DNA from: Sphingobacteriia bacterium
GTDB taxonomy: Bacteria > Bacteroidota > Bacteroidia > Chitinophagales > Chitinophagaceae
Direction of reading: 5' to 3'
DNA length: 64,000 bases
NCBI GenBank assembly: GCA_015999745.1
Contig: JAECQP010000006.1
Location: 30,846 to 94,845, forward strand
This document shows positions 1 to 9,381 of the stretch, one piece after another. Made by a program: the position numbers and the translations under genes. Below the pieces are notes generated by a model. It searched no databases. It saw only the letters and a program-made list of their open reading frames with translations, and had not been told where the DNA came from. Position 1 is the first letter of the stretch. Every line of letters starts with the position of its first letter.

Positions 1-2916
1 GGCGTTGGCTGGGCATGCCTGCTGACAAGCTACTTTTATATCGCTGTCTGCCAGCGGTCTGCTGTCTTTCTTCGCTTTCAGCTTACCTTCCTGTAAACGC
101 TGAACACAGAAAGAACATTTCTCAATCACACCTCTTGAACGAACGGTTACATCCGGATTCAACACCATTCTGGTTAAATCGTCGTTCATATCAAGCACCA
201 CATCGTTCACAATACCTCTCTGGTTGTCTCCGAAACTGTCTGCACCTGTGTAATCGGCCCAGTTAAAGCGACGTACTTTATAAGGACAGTTGTTGGCACA
301 ATATCTTGTACCGATACAACGGTTATAAGTCATTTGGTTCAGACCTTCACTGCTGTGGTTGGTTGCCGCTACCGGGCAAACGTTCTCACAAGGAGCATTG
401 TCGCAATGCTGACACATTAACGGCTGGAATACCACATTCGGATTATCCATATCGCCACTGTAGTAACGATCAATTCTCAACCAATGCATCTCATGACCAC
501 GTAAAACCTCCGGTTTACCTACAACAGAAACGTTGTTTTCGGCATTACACGCTACAACACAAGCGCCGCAACCATTACAGGTGTTCAGGTCTATGCTCAT
601 TCCCCATTTGATACCTGGTCTGTCGAATACAGGATACAGCGTACCCTGGCTTTCAAACTTTTCCAGTCCGCCCCATGGCTTCAGTTCTGTATCACGCTCT
701 TCGCGGATCTCAGTTGGATGATGTTTATAAGCAGCTAAGGTTAATTCTTTCATTACCTCGGTACGATTGCCTTGAGCTGTGTCGTAACGGCTATGTGTTT
801 GTGTTAAAGCAACAGGGTATTTTTCTCCGGTTAAAGCAACAGAAACATCATTGCTGGAGAAGTTCACTGCAGATCCGTTCAGTGAAGCAAGTGTGTAGGC
901 ATTTTTACCAACACCTTCAGCAGCTTTACCCACTTTAGCAGTACGGCCGTAACCAACTGCGATTCCGATGGTTTCAGGATGTGTACCTGGAATGATCAAT
1001 GCAGGCAGCTCTATGGATTTACCGCCAACAGTTACTTTCACTACCTTCTTAGGAGGATTTACCTCATAAGCATCTGCCTGACCGCCATTGTTCAGGTCTA
1101 TATTCAGTAAGGTTCTTGCCAATGCAGGGGAAACGATTACATAGTTATCCCAGGTTGCGCGGGTTACCGGATCCGGTAATTCCTGTAACCATGGGTTGGA
1201 TACACCCTGACCGGCGCCGATACCTACTTTCTCGTAGAGAACCAGTTCAATCTTACCGCCTTTTTTGGCAGAAGATGCAGCGGTAACGGCAGCAGCAACG
1301 GCAGCACTGTTAAAGTTTCCGGCACTTACAGTACCGTTGGCTGTGGTGTAAACACCATCCTGTAAAGCCTTGTCCCAACCGGCGACACCACCGAGTTGAA
1401 CGCTCCAGAAGTTTTTGAGGAAGGTAATATAATCTTCAGCGGCACCGCTCCATTTCAGGAGGCTGTCCTGCCACTGACGTGTTTTGAATAAAGGATAGAT
1501 GGCAGGCTGTAAGAAAGAGAAATAACCACTTTTTGCTTCTGCATCACCCCAGCTTTCAAGGTAATGATGATCCGGTAAAACAAACTTGCAGAGCTCAGCA
1601 GTTTCGTCCACTTTGGTAGCGAATGAAACAACTGTTTTCACTTTCTTCAGTCCGGATTTTACTTTTTCTGCATCAAACCAACTGTACACAGGGTTAGCGC
1701 CGTGGATCAGCAAGGTTCCCACAGAACCGGCGTTCATTTCTTCAACCAGTTTAGCAAACTCACCGTCAACACCAGCACGGGTATTGTTGGTTTCTGCCCA
1801 GTTGATGGTAGAACCGGCTGCGCCGACAGCATTGTTGATGGCATTTACAATGATCTGAACATTCACATCATTGCTTCCGGCTACAACCAACGCCGCGCCC
1901 TTATTGGCGTTCAGCGCTTTTGCAGCTTTTTCGATACCGGCTTTCAGTTTGGCATCTTCAATACCAGTGATCGCCTGGCCATTCACCGCACTTAATAAAG
2001 CAGCGGCAATTGCGGCTGTTTCAGAAGGACGATGCAAATATTTTTCATCAGCATTAGAACCGGTGAGAGAAGCAACACTTTCAAAATGAATATGCTTGCT
2101 CATTTCAGGTTTTTTCTCGTCCAGCTTTTTACCAACAGCATATTGTTTGGCAAATTCAACAGGACTCAGCCAGGTACCGAGGAAATCGGCGCCTAAGCTT
2201 ACAATTGCTTTTGCATTGTCAAAACGGTAAGAAGGAATAGCACGAACTCCGTTGGTAGCCTCATTGGCCAGCAACAGGGCGCTGTAAGAAACCGCGTCGT
2301 ATGTTACGTGTTTACTTCCCGGATATTTTGCCAGGAACTGAGCAATAATGGCCTTGGCTGAAGGAGAAGTAATGGTACTGGTTAAGATCACCACAGGTCC
2401 GGAGATTGCAGCGGCGATGGCCTTATCTGCAGCTTCGAAAGTTACTTCCTTGCCTTCGATGGTTGGGAAACGGAGACGGGAAGTATCGTACAGATCCAGT
2501 ACAGAAGCCTGTACTCTTGCAGAGGTACCACCTTTAGTAAGCGGGCTGAGATCGTTTCCTTCAATTTTGATCGGACGGCCATCACGTACTTTGGCTAAAA
2601 CGCTTATTGTGTCACCATCCTGTACATAAGTGGTTGCATAATATTTAGCAACACCAGGTACAACATCTTCAGGTTTATTGGCAAATGGAATGGCCTTTTT
2701 AACCGGCATTTCGCAACTTGCGGCGGCGGCAGCAGCGGCCGTGCTGAATCCCAGGTATTTCAGAAAATCCCGGCGAGGTGCTTTTGCTTCAAGAAAACTC
2801 TTGCCTTCTTCGGCAACAAAGGGAAGCTCTTCCTTAAACTCGTCTTTTACATCCTTATTGTACGCTTCAGACTGATTCAGCTCTCCAAAACTTTGCCAGT
2901 GCTTTTTTTGCTCCAT
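1..2916 (-). CDS. actB: Alternative complex III subunit ActB (TAT-variant molybdopterin-oxidoreductase-like/Fe-S protein), 3' end outside window
   Basis: Frame open from ATG at 2916 to the window edge (972 codons), so the C-terminus is missing and the ORF track does not list it. The N-terminus has the KHWQSFGELN motif of TAT-variant MoCo-type proteins, a twin-arginine RRDFLKYLGF (residues 48-57) and a following Cys (67) that may be lipidated. A long MopB-like region without an obvious cofactor site leads to a C-terminal four-cluster ferredoxin domain from about residue 775: CNGCGACVVAC, CQHCDNAPC, CIGTRYCANNCP and CSFC..ACQQACP. The third motif lacks its second Cys, as expected for the single [3Fe-4S] cluster of ActB. 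The subunit passes electrons from quinol to periplasmic cytochromes. It follows actA closely; actC and later genes should lie left of the window. Assignment is secure by architecture and order. Confidence 0.93.
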   Translation of the reverse strand, partial: MEQKKHWQSFGELNQSEAYNKDVKDEFKEELPFVAEEGKSFLEAKAPRRDFLKYLGFSTAAAAAAASCEMPVKKAIPFANKPEDVVPGVAKYYATTYVQDGDTISVLAKVRDGRPIKIEGNDLSPLTKGGTSARVQASVLDLYDTSRLRFPTIEGKEVTFEAADKAIAAAISGPVVILTSTITSPSAKAIIAQFLAKYPGSKHVTYDAVSYSALLLANEATNGVRAIPSYRFDNAKAIVSLGADFLGTWLSPVEFAKQYAVGKKLDEKKPEMSKHIHFESVASLTGSNADEKYLHRPSETAAIAAALLSAVNGQAITGIEDAKLKAGIEKAAKALNANKGAALVVAGSNDVNVQIIVNAINNAVGAAGSTINWAETNNTRAGVDGEFAKLVEEMNAGSVGTLLIHGANPVYSWFDAEKVKSGLKKVKTVVSFATKVDETAELCKFVLPDHHYLESWGDAEAKSGYFSFLQPAIYPLFKTRQWQDSLLKWSGAAEDYITFLKNFWSVQLGGVAGWDKALQDGVYTTANGTVSAGNFNSAAVAAAVTAASSAKKGGKIELVLYEKVGIGAGQGVSNPWLQELPDPVTRATWDNYVIVSPALARTLLNIDLNNGGQADAYEVNPPKKVVKVTVGGKSIELPALIIPGTHPETIGIAVGYGRTAKVGKAAEGVGKNAYTLASLNGSAVNFSSNDVSVALTGEKYPVALTQTHSRYDTAQGNRTEVMKELTLAAYKHHPTEIREERDTELKPWGGLEKFESQGTLYPVFDRPGIKWGMSIDLNTCNGCGACVVACNAENNVSVVGKPEVLRGHEMHWLRIDRYYSGDMDNPNVVFQPLMCQHCDNAPCENVCPVAATNHSSEGLNQMTYNRCIGTRYCANNCPYKVRRFNWADYTGADSFGDNQRGIVNDVVLDMNDDLTRMVLNPDVTVRSRGVIEKCSFCVQRLQEGKLKAKKDSRPLADSDIKVACQQACPANA

Positions 2917-2999
2917 AATTATTGATTAACAGTTGAAAGCTGTTTTAACAGCCCTCATCGTTCGAATTATATATTTAAAGAAACCTTTCTTACTCAATA

Positions 3000-4259
3000 T
3001 TAGTAGTGACATTTCTGACACTCAGTACCACCGATAAGCTCCACAGTAACACCCTTGGTGCTATCCATCTTACCGCTCTTCAGGTCTGCATGGTATTTCT
3101 CATAAATGCTGTAGAAACCATTGTCTTTGAACTGAACCTTGGTTTCGCGGTGACAGTTCACGCACCAACCCATGCTCAGGTCGGTAAACTGCTTCACTTC
3201 ACCCATTTTCTGAACATCCCCATGACAGGTCTGACAAGCCACCTGGCCGGCTTTTACGTGCTGGGAGTGATTGAAATAAACGTGGTCGGGCAGGTTGTGG
3301 ATACGAACCCACTCAATAGGCTGCGCTTTTGAAGCATCCCATGGTTTGCCTTCCTCATAACCAGCGAACTTGTACAGCTTCTTGATTTCAGCAGTACCGT
3401 CTACTTCCTCACCGGCTTCGTTGAAGATCTTCTCTCCTTTGTATTCGTTGATGGCCATGTGACAGTTCATACAAACATTCACGGAAGGAATAGTAGCCTG
3501 TTTGCCCTGGGCAACGCCTGAGTGACAGTACTGGCAGTTGATCTGGTTGGTTCCGGCGTGAACGGCATGAGAGTAGTAAATAGGCTGCTCCGGCTGATAG
3601 TCTTTGCTTCTGCCCAGCGCCATAGCGCCTTTGGTAGTAAGGTAGCCACCCACAATGAAGAGAATCACGGTGAGCATGGCGATATAGCTCTTGTTCTTGT
3701 AGAAAGGAATCGGCACCAGGTAAGGATGACCATCCTTTTCATCAGAGAGTCTTTTCAGATTGGAGTTTACCTGCAGCATGATCAGGGCAACAACAGCCAG
3801 GATCAGGGTAAGAATACCAAATAACAGGGTGTTATCGGCTTCTACAGGCTTTGCGGCAGCCGCGCCTGCGGTTGCACCGGCTGCACCCGGAGCAGGGACG
3901 GTTTTGATATAGGCCAGGATTGCATCAATCTCCTCGGTCTTCAGACCGGGGAACGCATTCATGGCGATACTGTTGTACTCCTTGTACAGGTTGTTTGCAT
4001 AGGCATCTCCTGTTTTCAGGAAGGCAGCGCTATTGCGGACCCATGCATAGAGGTTCTCTTTGTTGGGCCAGCGATCCTCAACGCCTGCCAGGGCAGGACC
4101 CGTTAATTTCTTGTGTACAGCATGACAAGACGCACAGTTGGCACTAAAAAGTGCTTTACCATCTTGCGCTTTTACAGCTACACTAAAACATACACTGAAC
4201 AGGAAAAAAATAGCGGTTAGGCTGGTTTTGGCTATAGATCTAGAAAATATCATATGCAC
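3000..4259 (-). CDS. actA: Alternative complex III cytochrome subunit ActA, six c-type heme motifs
   Basis: 419 aa exported cytochrome. A signal peptide (about residues 1-31) precedes a class I monoheme domain with CASCH at 42-46 and a likely Met ligand in AMNAFPG. A Ala/Pro-rich linker and a membrane helix (about 145-165) follow, then a second hydrophobic segment (about 193-212) and a class III-like domain with five motifs: CQYCH, CMNCH, CQTCH, CVNCH and CQKCH at the extreme C-terminus. The five-heme part corresponds to pentaheme ActA, and the sixth domain resembles a fused monoheme cytochrome such as ActE. ATG at 4253 is an alternative start. It is first in the operon, 83 bp ahead of actB. 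Role: receives electrons from quinol oxidation and delivers them towards a terminal oxidase. Confidence 0.92.
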   Translation of the reverse strand: MHMIFSRSIAKTSLTAIFFLFSVCFSVAVKAQDGKALFSANCASCHAVHKKLTGPALAGVEDRWPNKENLYAWVRNSAAFLKTGDAYANNLYKEYNSIAMNAFPGLKTEEIDAILAYIKTVPAPGAAGATAGAAAAKPVEADNTLLFGILTLILAVVALIMLQVNSNLKRLSDEKDGHPYLVPIPFYKNKSYIAMLTVILFIVGGYLTTKGAMALGRSKDYQPEQPIYYSHAVHAGTNQINCQYCHSGVAQGKQATIPSVNVCMNCHMAINEYKGEKIFNEAGEEVDGTAEIKKLYKFAGYEEGKPWDASKAQPIEWVRIHNLPDHVYFNHSQHVKAGQVACQTCHGDVQKMGEVKQFTDLSMGWCVNCHRETKVQFKDNGFYSIYEKYHADLKSGKMDSTKGVTVELIGGTECQKCHY

Positions 4260-4299
4260 ATCAATGGTTCTGGTGTGGAAAAATATCCGTGAACGGGGG

Positions 4300-4325
4300 C
4301 AAAAATATGATACGATTGTGACAAA
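4300..4325 (-). promoter_or_regulatory. Candidate promoter of the ActAB operon
   Basis: On the minus strand TATTTTTG (4300-4307) is a perfect match to the Bacteroidota -7 consensus TAnnTTTG, 41 nt upstream of the actA ATG. TTTG-like sequence lies upstream (4322-4325) but the spacing, 14 nt, is shorter than usual; a TTG at 22 nt is the alternative -33 element. An ATTGTGACAA element overlaps the upstream part. Confidence 0.45.
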
Positions 4326-4441
4326 AACTCAATCGGTTATGTTTTTTTTTCTCCTTTATTTACAAGGGTTTTAGCCGAAGGTGGCAAACATGATATTTTT
4401 TTGTCATGACCAAATGAATTTTTTAAATGACTTTTGCATCC

Positions 4442-4729
4442 ATGTTTAATCGACTGAAAGAGAAATGGCAGGTGAGTTGGTTGCAGTTTATCCTGATCTT
4501 CTCCACTTTTGCATTAGGGGGAAGCCTCTGCGGCTACCTGGCAAGGCAATTGCTCTCTACCACGTCTATAGAAAGAGGCAGTGGATATGTCATTATTTAT
4601 ATAGTATTAATGACCATTTTATGGCCTTTTTGTGTACTGCTGATCAGTATCCCTTTTGGCCAGTTTCTTTTTTTTAAACGATATCTTTCCCGGATCTGGC
4701 AAAGGATGTCCGGAAAATCAAAATCATAA
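4442..4729 (+). CDS. DUF6787-type small inner-membrane protein
   Basis: 95 aa from ATG 4442 (MFNRLKEKWQVSW); the ORF track begins five codons earlier at 4427, but the shorter start gives the amphipathic N-terminus I recall for this family. Two membrane helices are visible (about 15-37 and 50-75), with a basic C-terminal tail (KRYLSRIWQRMSGKSKS). The pattern resembles the uncharacterised DUF6787 family of Bacteroidota. It ends 12 nt before purN on the same strand, so the two may be co-transcribed. No function can be assigned. Confidence 0.72.
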   Translation: MFNRLKEKWQVSWLQFILIFSTFALGGSLCGYLARQLLSTTSIERGSGYVIIYIVLMTILWPFCVLLISIPFGQFLFFKRYLSRIWQRMSGKSKS

Positions 4730-4741
4730 AGCAGCAATTCA

Positions 4742-5308
4742 ATGACAAATCTGGCCATATTTGCTTCGGGGGCTGGCTCCAACGCCGAAAAAATAATTGA
4801 ACATTTTAGGGGAAACAGCCATGTGCGGGTAGCCCTGATCCTGTGCAATAAGCCAACAGCCGGAGTGCTAAAAATTGCCGAAAATCATGGAATTAAGTCT
4901 ATTTTGATTGAAAAAGAGGATTTTTTTAGCCCCAACAGCTGTGTTTCTGCCTTAAAAGATCATCAGATCGATTTCATTGTTTTAGCCGGTTTTTTATGGA
5001 AAATACCGGATGCCCTGGTAAATGCTTATCGCGGAAAAATCGTGAATATTCATCCTGCCCTGTTGCCCAACTACGGAGGAAGGGGCATGTATGGTATGCG
5101 GGTACATGAGGCGGTGATCCATGCCGGGGAAACCGAAAGCGGCATCACCATACATTATGTGGATGAGCATTACGACGAGGGAGATATTATATTCCAGGCC
5201 AAATGCCCCGTTGAACCGGGAGATACCCCCGAAATGCTTGCTCAAAAAGTGCATGTACTGGAACACAGGCATTTTCCGGAAGTGATTGAGAACCTACTCC
5301 GGTCATAG
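4742..5308 (+). CDS. purN: Phosphoribosylglycinamide formyltransferase
   Basis: 188 aa, the normal length for PurN. It transfers a formyl group from 10-formyltetrahydrofolate to GAR in purine biosynthesis. The N-terminal ASGAGSNAEKII forms the phosphate-binding loop. The catalytic set is visible as N102 and H104 in NIHPALLPNYGGRGMYG and D145 in YDEGD, matching the Asn/His/Asp triad of the family. It follows the DUF6787 gene by 12 nt. Its last 6 bp overlap the convergent TonB-type barrel gene, leaving no room for a separate terminator. Confidence 0.95.
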   Translation: MTNLAIFASGAGSNAEKIIEHFRGNSHVRVALILCNKPTAGVLKIAENHGIKSILIEKEDFFSPNSCVSALKDHQIDFIVLAGFLWKIPDALVNAYRGKIVNIHPALLPNYGGRGMYGMRVHEAVIHAGETESGITIHYVDEHYDEGDIIFQAKCPVEPGDTPEMLAQKVHVLEHRHFPEVIENLLRS

Positions 5309-7990
5309 TTTCAGGGATACGCTCAACAGCAGGTAACCTGGAAGCAACCGGTAAGTTGTTGAAGTATACCCGATATCTGAAATCGTGTAATTGCGAAACT
5401 GGTGGGTATTCAGCAGGTTGCGCCCCGCAATTGTAATCCCCAGTTTATTCTTTAACGGGCTAAAGTGAAGATCCACATCACAGAAATAATAGTTGCTGTT
5501 CAGCTGACCGATACCTGCCAAACGGAAGGATTCCGTTTTCAGGTTGAGCTGTAAGTATTTACTGAATTTGAAATGCAGATCAAGAAAGCTCGTAAAGTCT
5601 GAATAACGGGAGGCTGTAGTAGCCATTACCCGATGATACCCCCGGGTGGTTCCTGCATGAACATTGAACCATTTCTTCCAGGCGGAACGGACTTCCAGTC
5701 CTCCATTGAAAAAGGAATGATTGATGTTGCGTAACCCCGATCCATTCACCTCGTTGGTAAAACCAGTACAAACGGTGTTGAGGGTTAATTTGAGATTAGC
5801 GTCAATCGCGGATAGATAATAATCCAGGTTGGAGGTTAAGGTAGCTACCCTGTTATTGTTGGTTAGCATCGCTTCCTGTTGCATATAAGACTGCGCAATT
5901 GTTGAGCGCGTACCATAAGCGGTATAATCGGTATTATACAGCAGTATTACATTGGCAAAGAAACGATCGGCCCAGTTTCCATGCGTAAAGGAAAGAGACA
6001 TAACAGAAGCATCGGGCTGATCAAACCGCGCCGTACCTCTGGTAAATAACCTGTACCCATTCAGTAAATAGTTCCCGAAGATTTCATTGATCTGGCTATT
6101 TCGTTTGTTCAGGGAACAGTTCAATAACAACAAATTCTTCTCCGATAATTTCCACTCTATACCCAAGGCAGGATTTATAAACTGTACCTGCTGTTTGTCT
6201 GCCCGGATACCATCCCGGTAACTATTGCAAAAAGCGTGGATCCCCAGTTGCTGTATCAGGGTAATTTTCCCCAGTTGGTACCGGTGTCTTGCTTTCAAAA
6301 ACAGATCACTGGCAGAAGCATTCAGGTTATTTTGAAAACCATCCGGGCGATCCACCATCAATGATTGGTGCGCTAGTATAAGTTCTGTGCTTAACACATC
6401 TTTCCTGTAGTTTATACCCGCCAGTAGATCCACCAATGATTTTGCAGTGCATTTGGAACTGAGCTTTGACTGAACCGACAGAAACCGCATTTGATGCCTG
6501 GCCGACTGGTAAACCTCATCGGCAGTTCCCGCATTCGGGAAAAGCGGCTGATAATTAAATTGATCAACATGATACTGTTGTGGCGCTTCATCGGATATGA
6601 ATTGAGCAGCAATTTGCCAGAATGATTTCCCGGAAATCCTGCAGGAGAAACGCAGTAACTGCTCATTCGTTACTGTATGCGTTTTTAATGTATCCTGAAT
6701 GGTTTGCTGATTAAACAGCAAATGATTTTGGTTGACTATATTACCCAGTCCAACTTTCATTCCATATTCCAGGATGGTGTTTTCGGACCAGTCGTAAAGC
6801 AGGTTGATTTTCCCGGCCCCGTTCAATACGCGCCGGTCCATATTCAGTGTTTCCATATTCACAAACCGGATTTGATTGATGCCGGCTGAATCGATGGCAG
6901 TGCTGTAAAACCGGTTAAGTTCCCTGTTGAGCTGTAAACTTGTTTTAATGCTCATTTTGCCTGCCGGACGCCAAATCGTATGGACAGCATACAGCCCGGA
7001 ATTATTGCCGGGAGATTTTTTATTCCCCGGCATTGCAGTAGCGCTGATGTTGATCAATTGCACGGCGCTTGGAGGTATTCCGGCAAGATCATCATTCATA
7101 TCTTCTGTAACTTTACTATCCGCCTCATTGGTTTGCAACGGCTGCTCCTCTCCAGTGTTATTCATACTGCCCAGCCAATATTGCCGGAGGCGGTTGTCCA
7201 GTTTAACCAGGTTTATTTTGCCGTCGTAGTATTTACCGGCAACACAGTCAATCCCCGCATCAATATTGCCGAACCATTTATTGGCGACGCCTGGTTTCAT
7301 TTTCAAATTGAGCGCAACTTTATCGCTCTTTACAATTCCCTTCATCAGCCTGTTGGCGGAATAATGTTGCAATATTTCTATTTTACCTATGGGGTGAGGA
7401 GGCATATTCCGGGTAAGTAACCGGTAAGACTTTTCAAAAAAATCATCTCCTTCAATCATTATTTTTTCAACCTCTTTGTTGCCCACTTTCACCGTACCAT
7501 CTTCCATTACCTGTATACCGGGTATTTTTTTCAACAGATCTTCCAATACCCGCTCGTTGCCCTTTGCAAAGGAGCCGGCATCCGCTACTATGGTGTCATT
7601 CCTGATCAGGATTGGCGGAGTGGCGGTTACAATAACTTCGTTCAACACCTTCGTTTCAAATTCCAACACTATATGCTGAAGCAATGCAACTGGCGGCTCT
7701 CCGGGAGGCAGTTTTAACTTTTTGGTTCTGTAAGAAATTGCGCTGAAACAGATACTACAACCTTCTGGAATAACTGCCTTTAAGCTGAAACAGCCGGAAC
7801 CATCCGAAAAACAATATGCGAGCAATTTTGCAGTACTGTCTACCCGGAGTATAACATTGGCAAACGCAACAGGCTGCCCGTATTGATCGGTAATTCTTCC
7901 TGAAAGAACGGTTTGAGCCGTTACATATTCTGTAAACAGTACCGAAATAGCAATCATTAATTTCTTCACGCTATACTTCATTCTTCTCAC
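5303..7990 (-). CDS. TonB-dependent receptor-like outer-membrane protein paired with a GLPGLI protein
   Basis: 895 aa. A signal peptide (ending near VTAQ) is followed by a carboxypeptidase-regulatory-like beta domain (about 27-110: SGRITDQYGQPVAFANVILR), a plug-like segment (about 118-215: EVIVTAT, LLKKIPGIQVMEDGTVKV) and a long beta-barrel ending in the aromatic/hydrophobic strand LLSVSLKL. No SusD partner is present, so this is not a glycan SusC. It overlaps the upstream GLPGLI gene by 4 nt (ATGA), so the pair is translationally coupled; ATG at 7981 is an alternative start. The cargo is unknown. Expression is probably driven upstream of the GLPGLI gene or of the small secreted protein gene. 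Confidence 0.88.
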   Translation of the reverse strand: MRRMKYSVKKLMIAISVLFTEYVTAQTVLSGRITDQYGQPVAFANVILRVDSTAKLLAYCFSDGSGCFSLKAVIPEGCSICFSAISYRTKKLKLPPGEPPVALLQHIVLEFETKVLNEVIVTATPPILIRNDTIVADAGSFAKGNERVLEDLLKKIPGIQVMEDGTVKVGNKEVEKIMIEGDDFFEKSYRLLTRNMPPHPIGKIEILQHYSANRLMKGIVKSDKVALNLKMKPGVANKWFGNIDAGIDCVAGKYYDGKINLVKLDNRLRQYWLGSMNNTGEEQPLQTNEADSKVTEDMNDDLAGIPPSAVQLINISATAMPGNKKSPGNNSGLYAVHTIWRPAGKMSIKTSLQLNRELNRFYSTAIDSAGINQIRFVNMETLNMDRRVLNGAGKINLLYDWSENTILEYGMKVGLGNIVNQNHLLFNQQTIQDTLKTHTVTNEQLLRFSCRISGKSFWQIAAQFISDEAPQQYHVDQFNYQPLFPNAGTADEVYQSARHQMRFLSVQSKLSSKCTAKSLVDLLAGINYRKDVLSTELILAHQSLMVDRPDGFQNNLNASASDLFLKARHRYQLGKITLIQQLGIHAFCNSYRDGIRADKQQVQFINPALGIEWKLSEKNLLLLNCSLNKRNSQINEIFGNYLLNGYRLFTRGTARFDQPDASVMSLSFTHGNWADRFFANVILLYNTDYTAYGTRSTIAQSYMQQEAMLTNNNRVATLTSNLDYYLSAIDANLKLTLNTVCTGFTNEVNGSGLRNINHSFFNGGLEVRSAWKKWFNVHAGTTRGYHRVMATTASRYSDFTSFLDLHFKFSKYLQLNLKTESFRLAGIGQLNSNYYFCDVDLHFSPLKNKLGITIAGRNLLNTHQFRNYTISDIGYTSTTYRLLPGYLLLSVSLKL

Positions 7991-8733
7991 TCTCTTTCTA
8001 TATCGTCTCTTTTTACAGAAACAGATGCATTCATGGTCCTGCTGAATTTGGACAGAATTCGTTGCTGAAATTCCGACTCTTCTTTTTCGATTTTCTTCCG
8101 GTAATCGGGATAGGATATTATTTTGAACCGGCCCTGATGCTGCGGTATCAAAGCAGTATGAAAAGGAGAGATGATCTGTTTCAATAAAAAACTTACCTGA
8201 CCATCATCGTCCCCGGCTTCTACAATTAATCCGGGCAGGCCGTTTAACTTCCATGGGCCAAAACTGTATGGAAGATCCGGACAATACCATGCCGTGTATC
8301 TTCTTCCCCGGAATACTGCAACAGCTTTCTTGCAGGTGAACCTTCCAATCATTTTAAGGCCCTCTTCCAACACCCATGCCTGCCGGGGTAAATCTTCCTT
8401 TACAAGGAACACTTCTTTCGTATATAAAGACTTTTTTTTCTCCAGCAGCATATTCCCAGATCGATTGATGCTGATGTATGCATCCATGGTGTCGATGATG
8501 CGCATGGTCGCTTTGTTGTTACCCTGATCCTCCTCGGTATAATGATCCTGCGTTGCTACAGGCCTGAATAAAAACAGGGACTGACCTGAATTGAACACCA
8601 GTTTGCCCGTATACAACACGGTCCCGGAAAATTGCAACATCATCTCATACTCGGCCATTACCTCCGATTGTTGTGCCTGCAGCTGGCACAGGCTCAACAG
8701 TAATGAATAAAATAATGATTGAATCTGTTTCAT
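7987..8733 (-). CDS. GLPGLI family secreted protein
   Basis: About 248 aa from ATG 8733 (MKQIQSLFYSLLLSLC, a clean signal peptide); the ORF track start at 8766 adds 11 unlikely residues. The family signature NGLPGLIVEAGDDDG is present near residue 165, after YSFGPWKL. The rest is a beta-rich periplasmic or outer-membrane-facing domain. GLPGLI proteins are Bacteroidota-specific, of unknown biochemical role, and often sit beside TonB-type barrels, as here, where the gene overlaps the barrel gene by 4 nt. The last residues (RTMNASVSVKRDDIERE) are charged. Confidence 0.9.
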   Translation of the reverse strand: MKQIQSLFYSLLLSLCQLQAQQSEVMAEYEMMLQFSGTVLYTGKLVFNSGQSLFLFRPVATQDHYTEEDQGNNKATMRIIDTMDAYISINRSGNMLLEKKKSLYTKEVFLVKEDLPRQAWVLEEGLKMIGRFTCKKAVAVFRGRRYTAWYCPDLPYSFGPWKLNGLPGLIVEAGDDDGQVSFLLKQIISPFHTALIPQHQGRFKIISYPDYRKKIEKEESEFQQRILSKFSRTMNASVSVKRDDIERE

Positions 8734-8807
8734 TGAATTGAAGATTGTTTTTTTGAAAACAGCCATCCAGACAGGACCTGCCCGCCTGAACAGCTGTTAT
8801 TAGCCGG

Positions 8808-9113
8808 TTATGCCAAAGCAGCTCTTGCCTGGGCCTTAAGCTGTTTGATAATCTGGAACAGTTTACTGCAATCCACATCTTTTGCGGTTACAGTTACTTT
8901 TGCGTAAGTAGCGCCTGCGCCAATACTAACAGTTACCTCAACGTCACAGCTGGAAAAATACGCCGGGGATTTGCTCTCAGTAAAAGCGGTCAGGCAATAC
9001 TCCGCCGTACTTGAATAAGCGGCTGTATTGTATTGCCGTTGTTGGTCGGCAGCTGTTGCACCGGCTGAAAATACCAGCAGTGCAAGCAGACTAAACATCA
9101 GTTTCATTTTCAT
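8808..9113 (-). CDS. Small secreted three-cysteine protein, unknown
   Basis: 101 aa with a clear signal peptide (MKMKLMFSLLALLVFSAGATAA). The mature part, about 79 aa, has three Cys (in AEYCLTAF, SSCDVEV and VDCSKLF), a beta-rich middle (VEVTVSIGAGATYAKVTVTA) and a helical C-terminus (QIIKQLKAQARAALA). I do not recognise a family. It lies 74 nt upstream of the GLPGLI/barrel pair on the same strand and could be a cargo, ligand or partner of that pair; this is inference from position only. Confidence 0.7.
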   Translation of the reverse strand: MKMKLMFSLLALLVFSAGATAADQQRQYNTAAYSSTAEYCLTAFTESKSPAYFSSCDVEVTVSIGAGATYAKVTVTAKDVDCSKLFQIIKQLKAQARAALA

Positions 9114-9381
9114 ATATATAAGTTGATTGTATTCCTCGCCTGTCTACGCCCTGGCGCGGATGTTCAGCGGTTTTTTTACTTGCTGACCTGCAATATGTAC
9201 TTCTGAGAAGCACATCCATCAACTTCGAATGAGTAGCTACCCGAAAGAAGAAAATGCTGTGTACATCAGCATCCTGTTCTTTCAATGGAACAATATTAAA
9301 GACGATAAGGACAGAAATTACAGGTAGTTCTACCTGATTTTAAACTCTTTTAACGGTAGGAATTAAAGGATGCCCGCTTGC

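Noticed and set aside
15-2875. Series of + strand ORFs (83-101 aa) across the left edge
   Set aside because: They are shadows of the partial actB gene, which the track omits because its stop lies outside the window.
9091-9285. 64-aa minus-strand ORF upstream of the three-Cys secreted protein
   Set aside because: It overlaps the start of the signal-peptide-bearing gene in another frame and has no recognisable feature.
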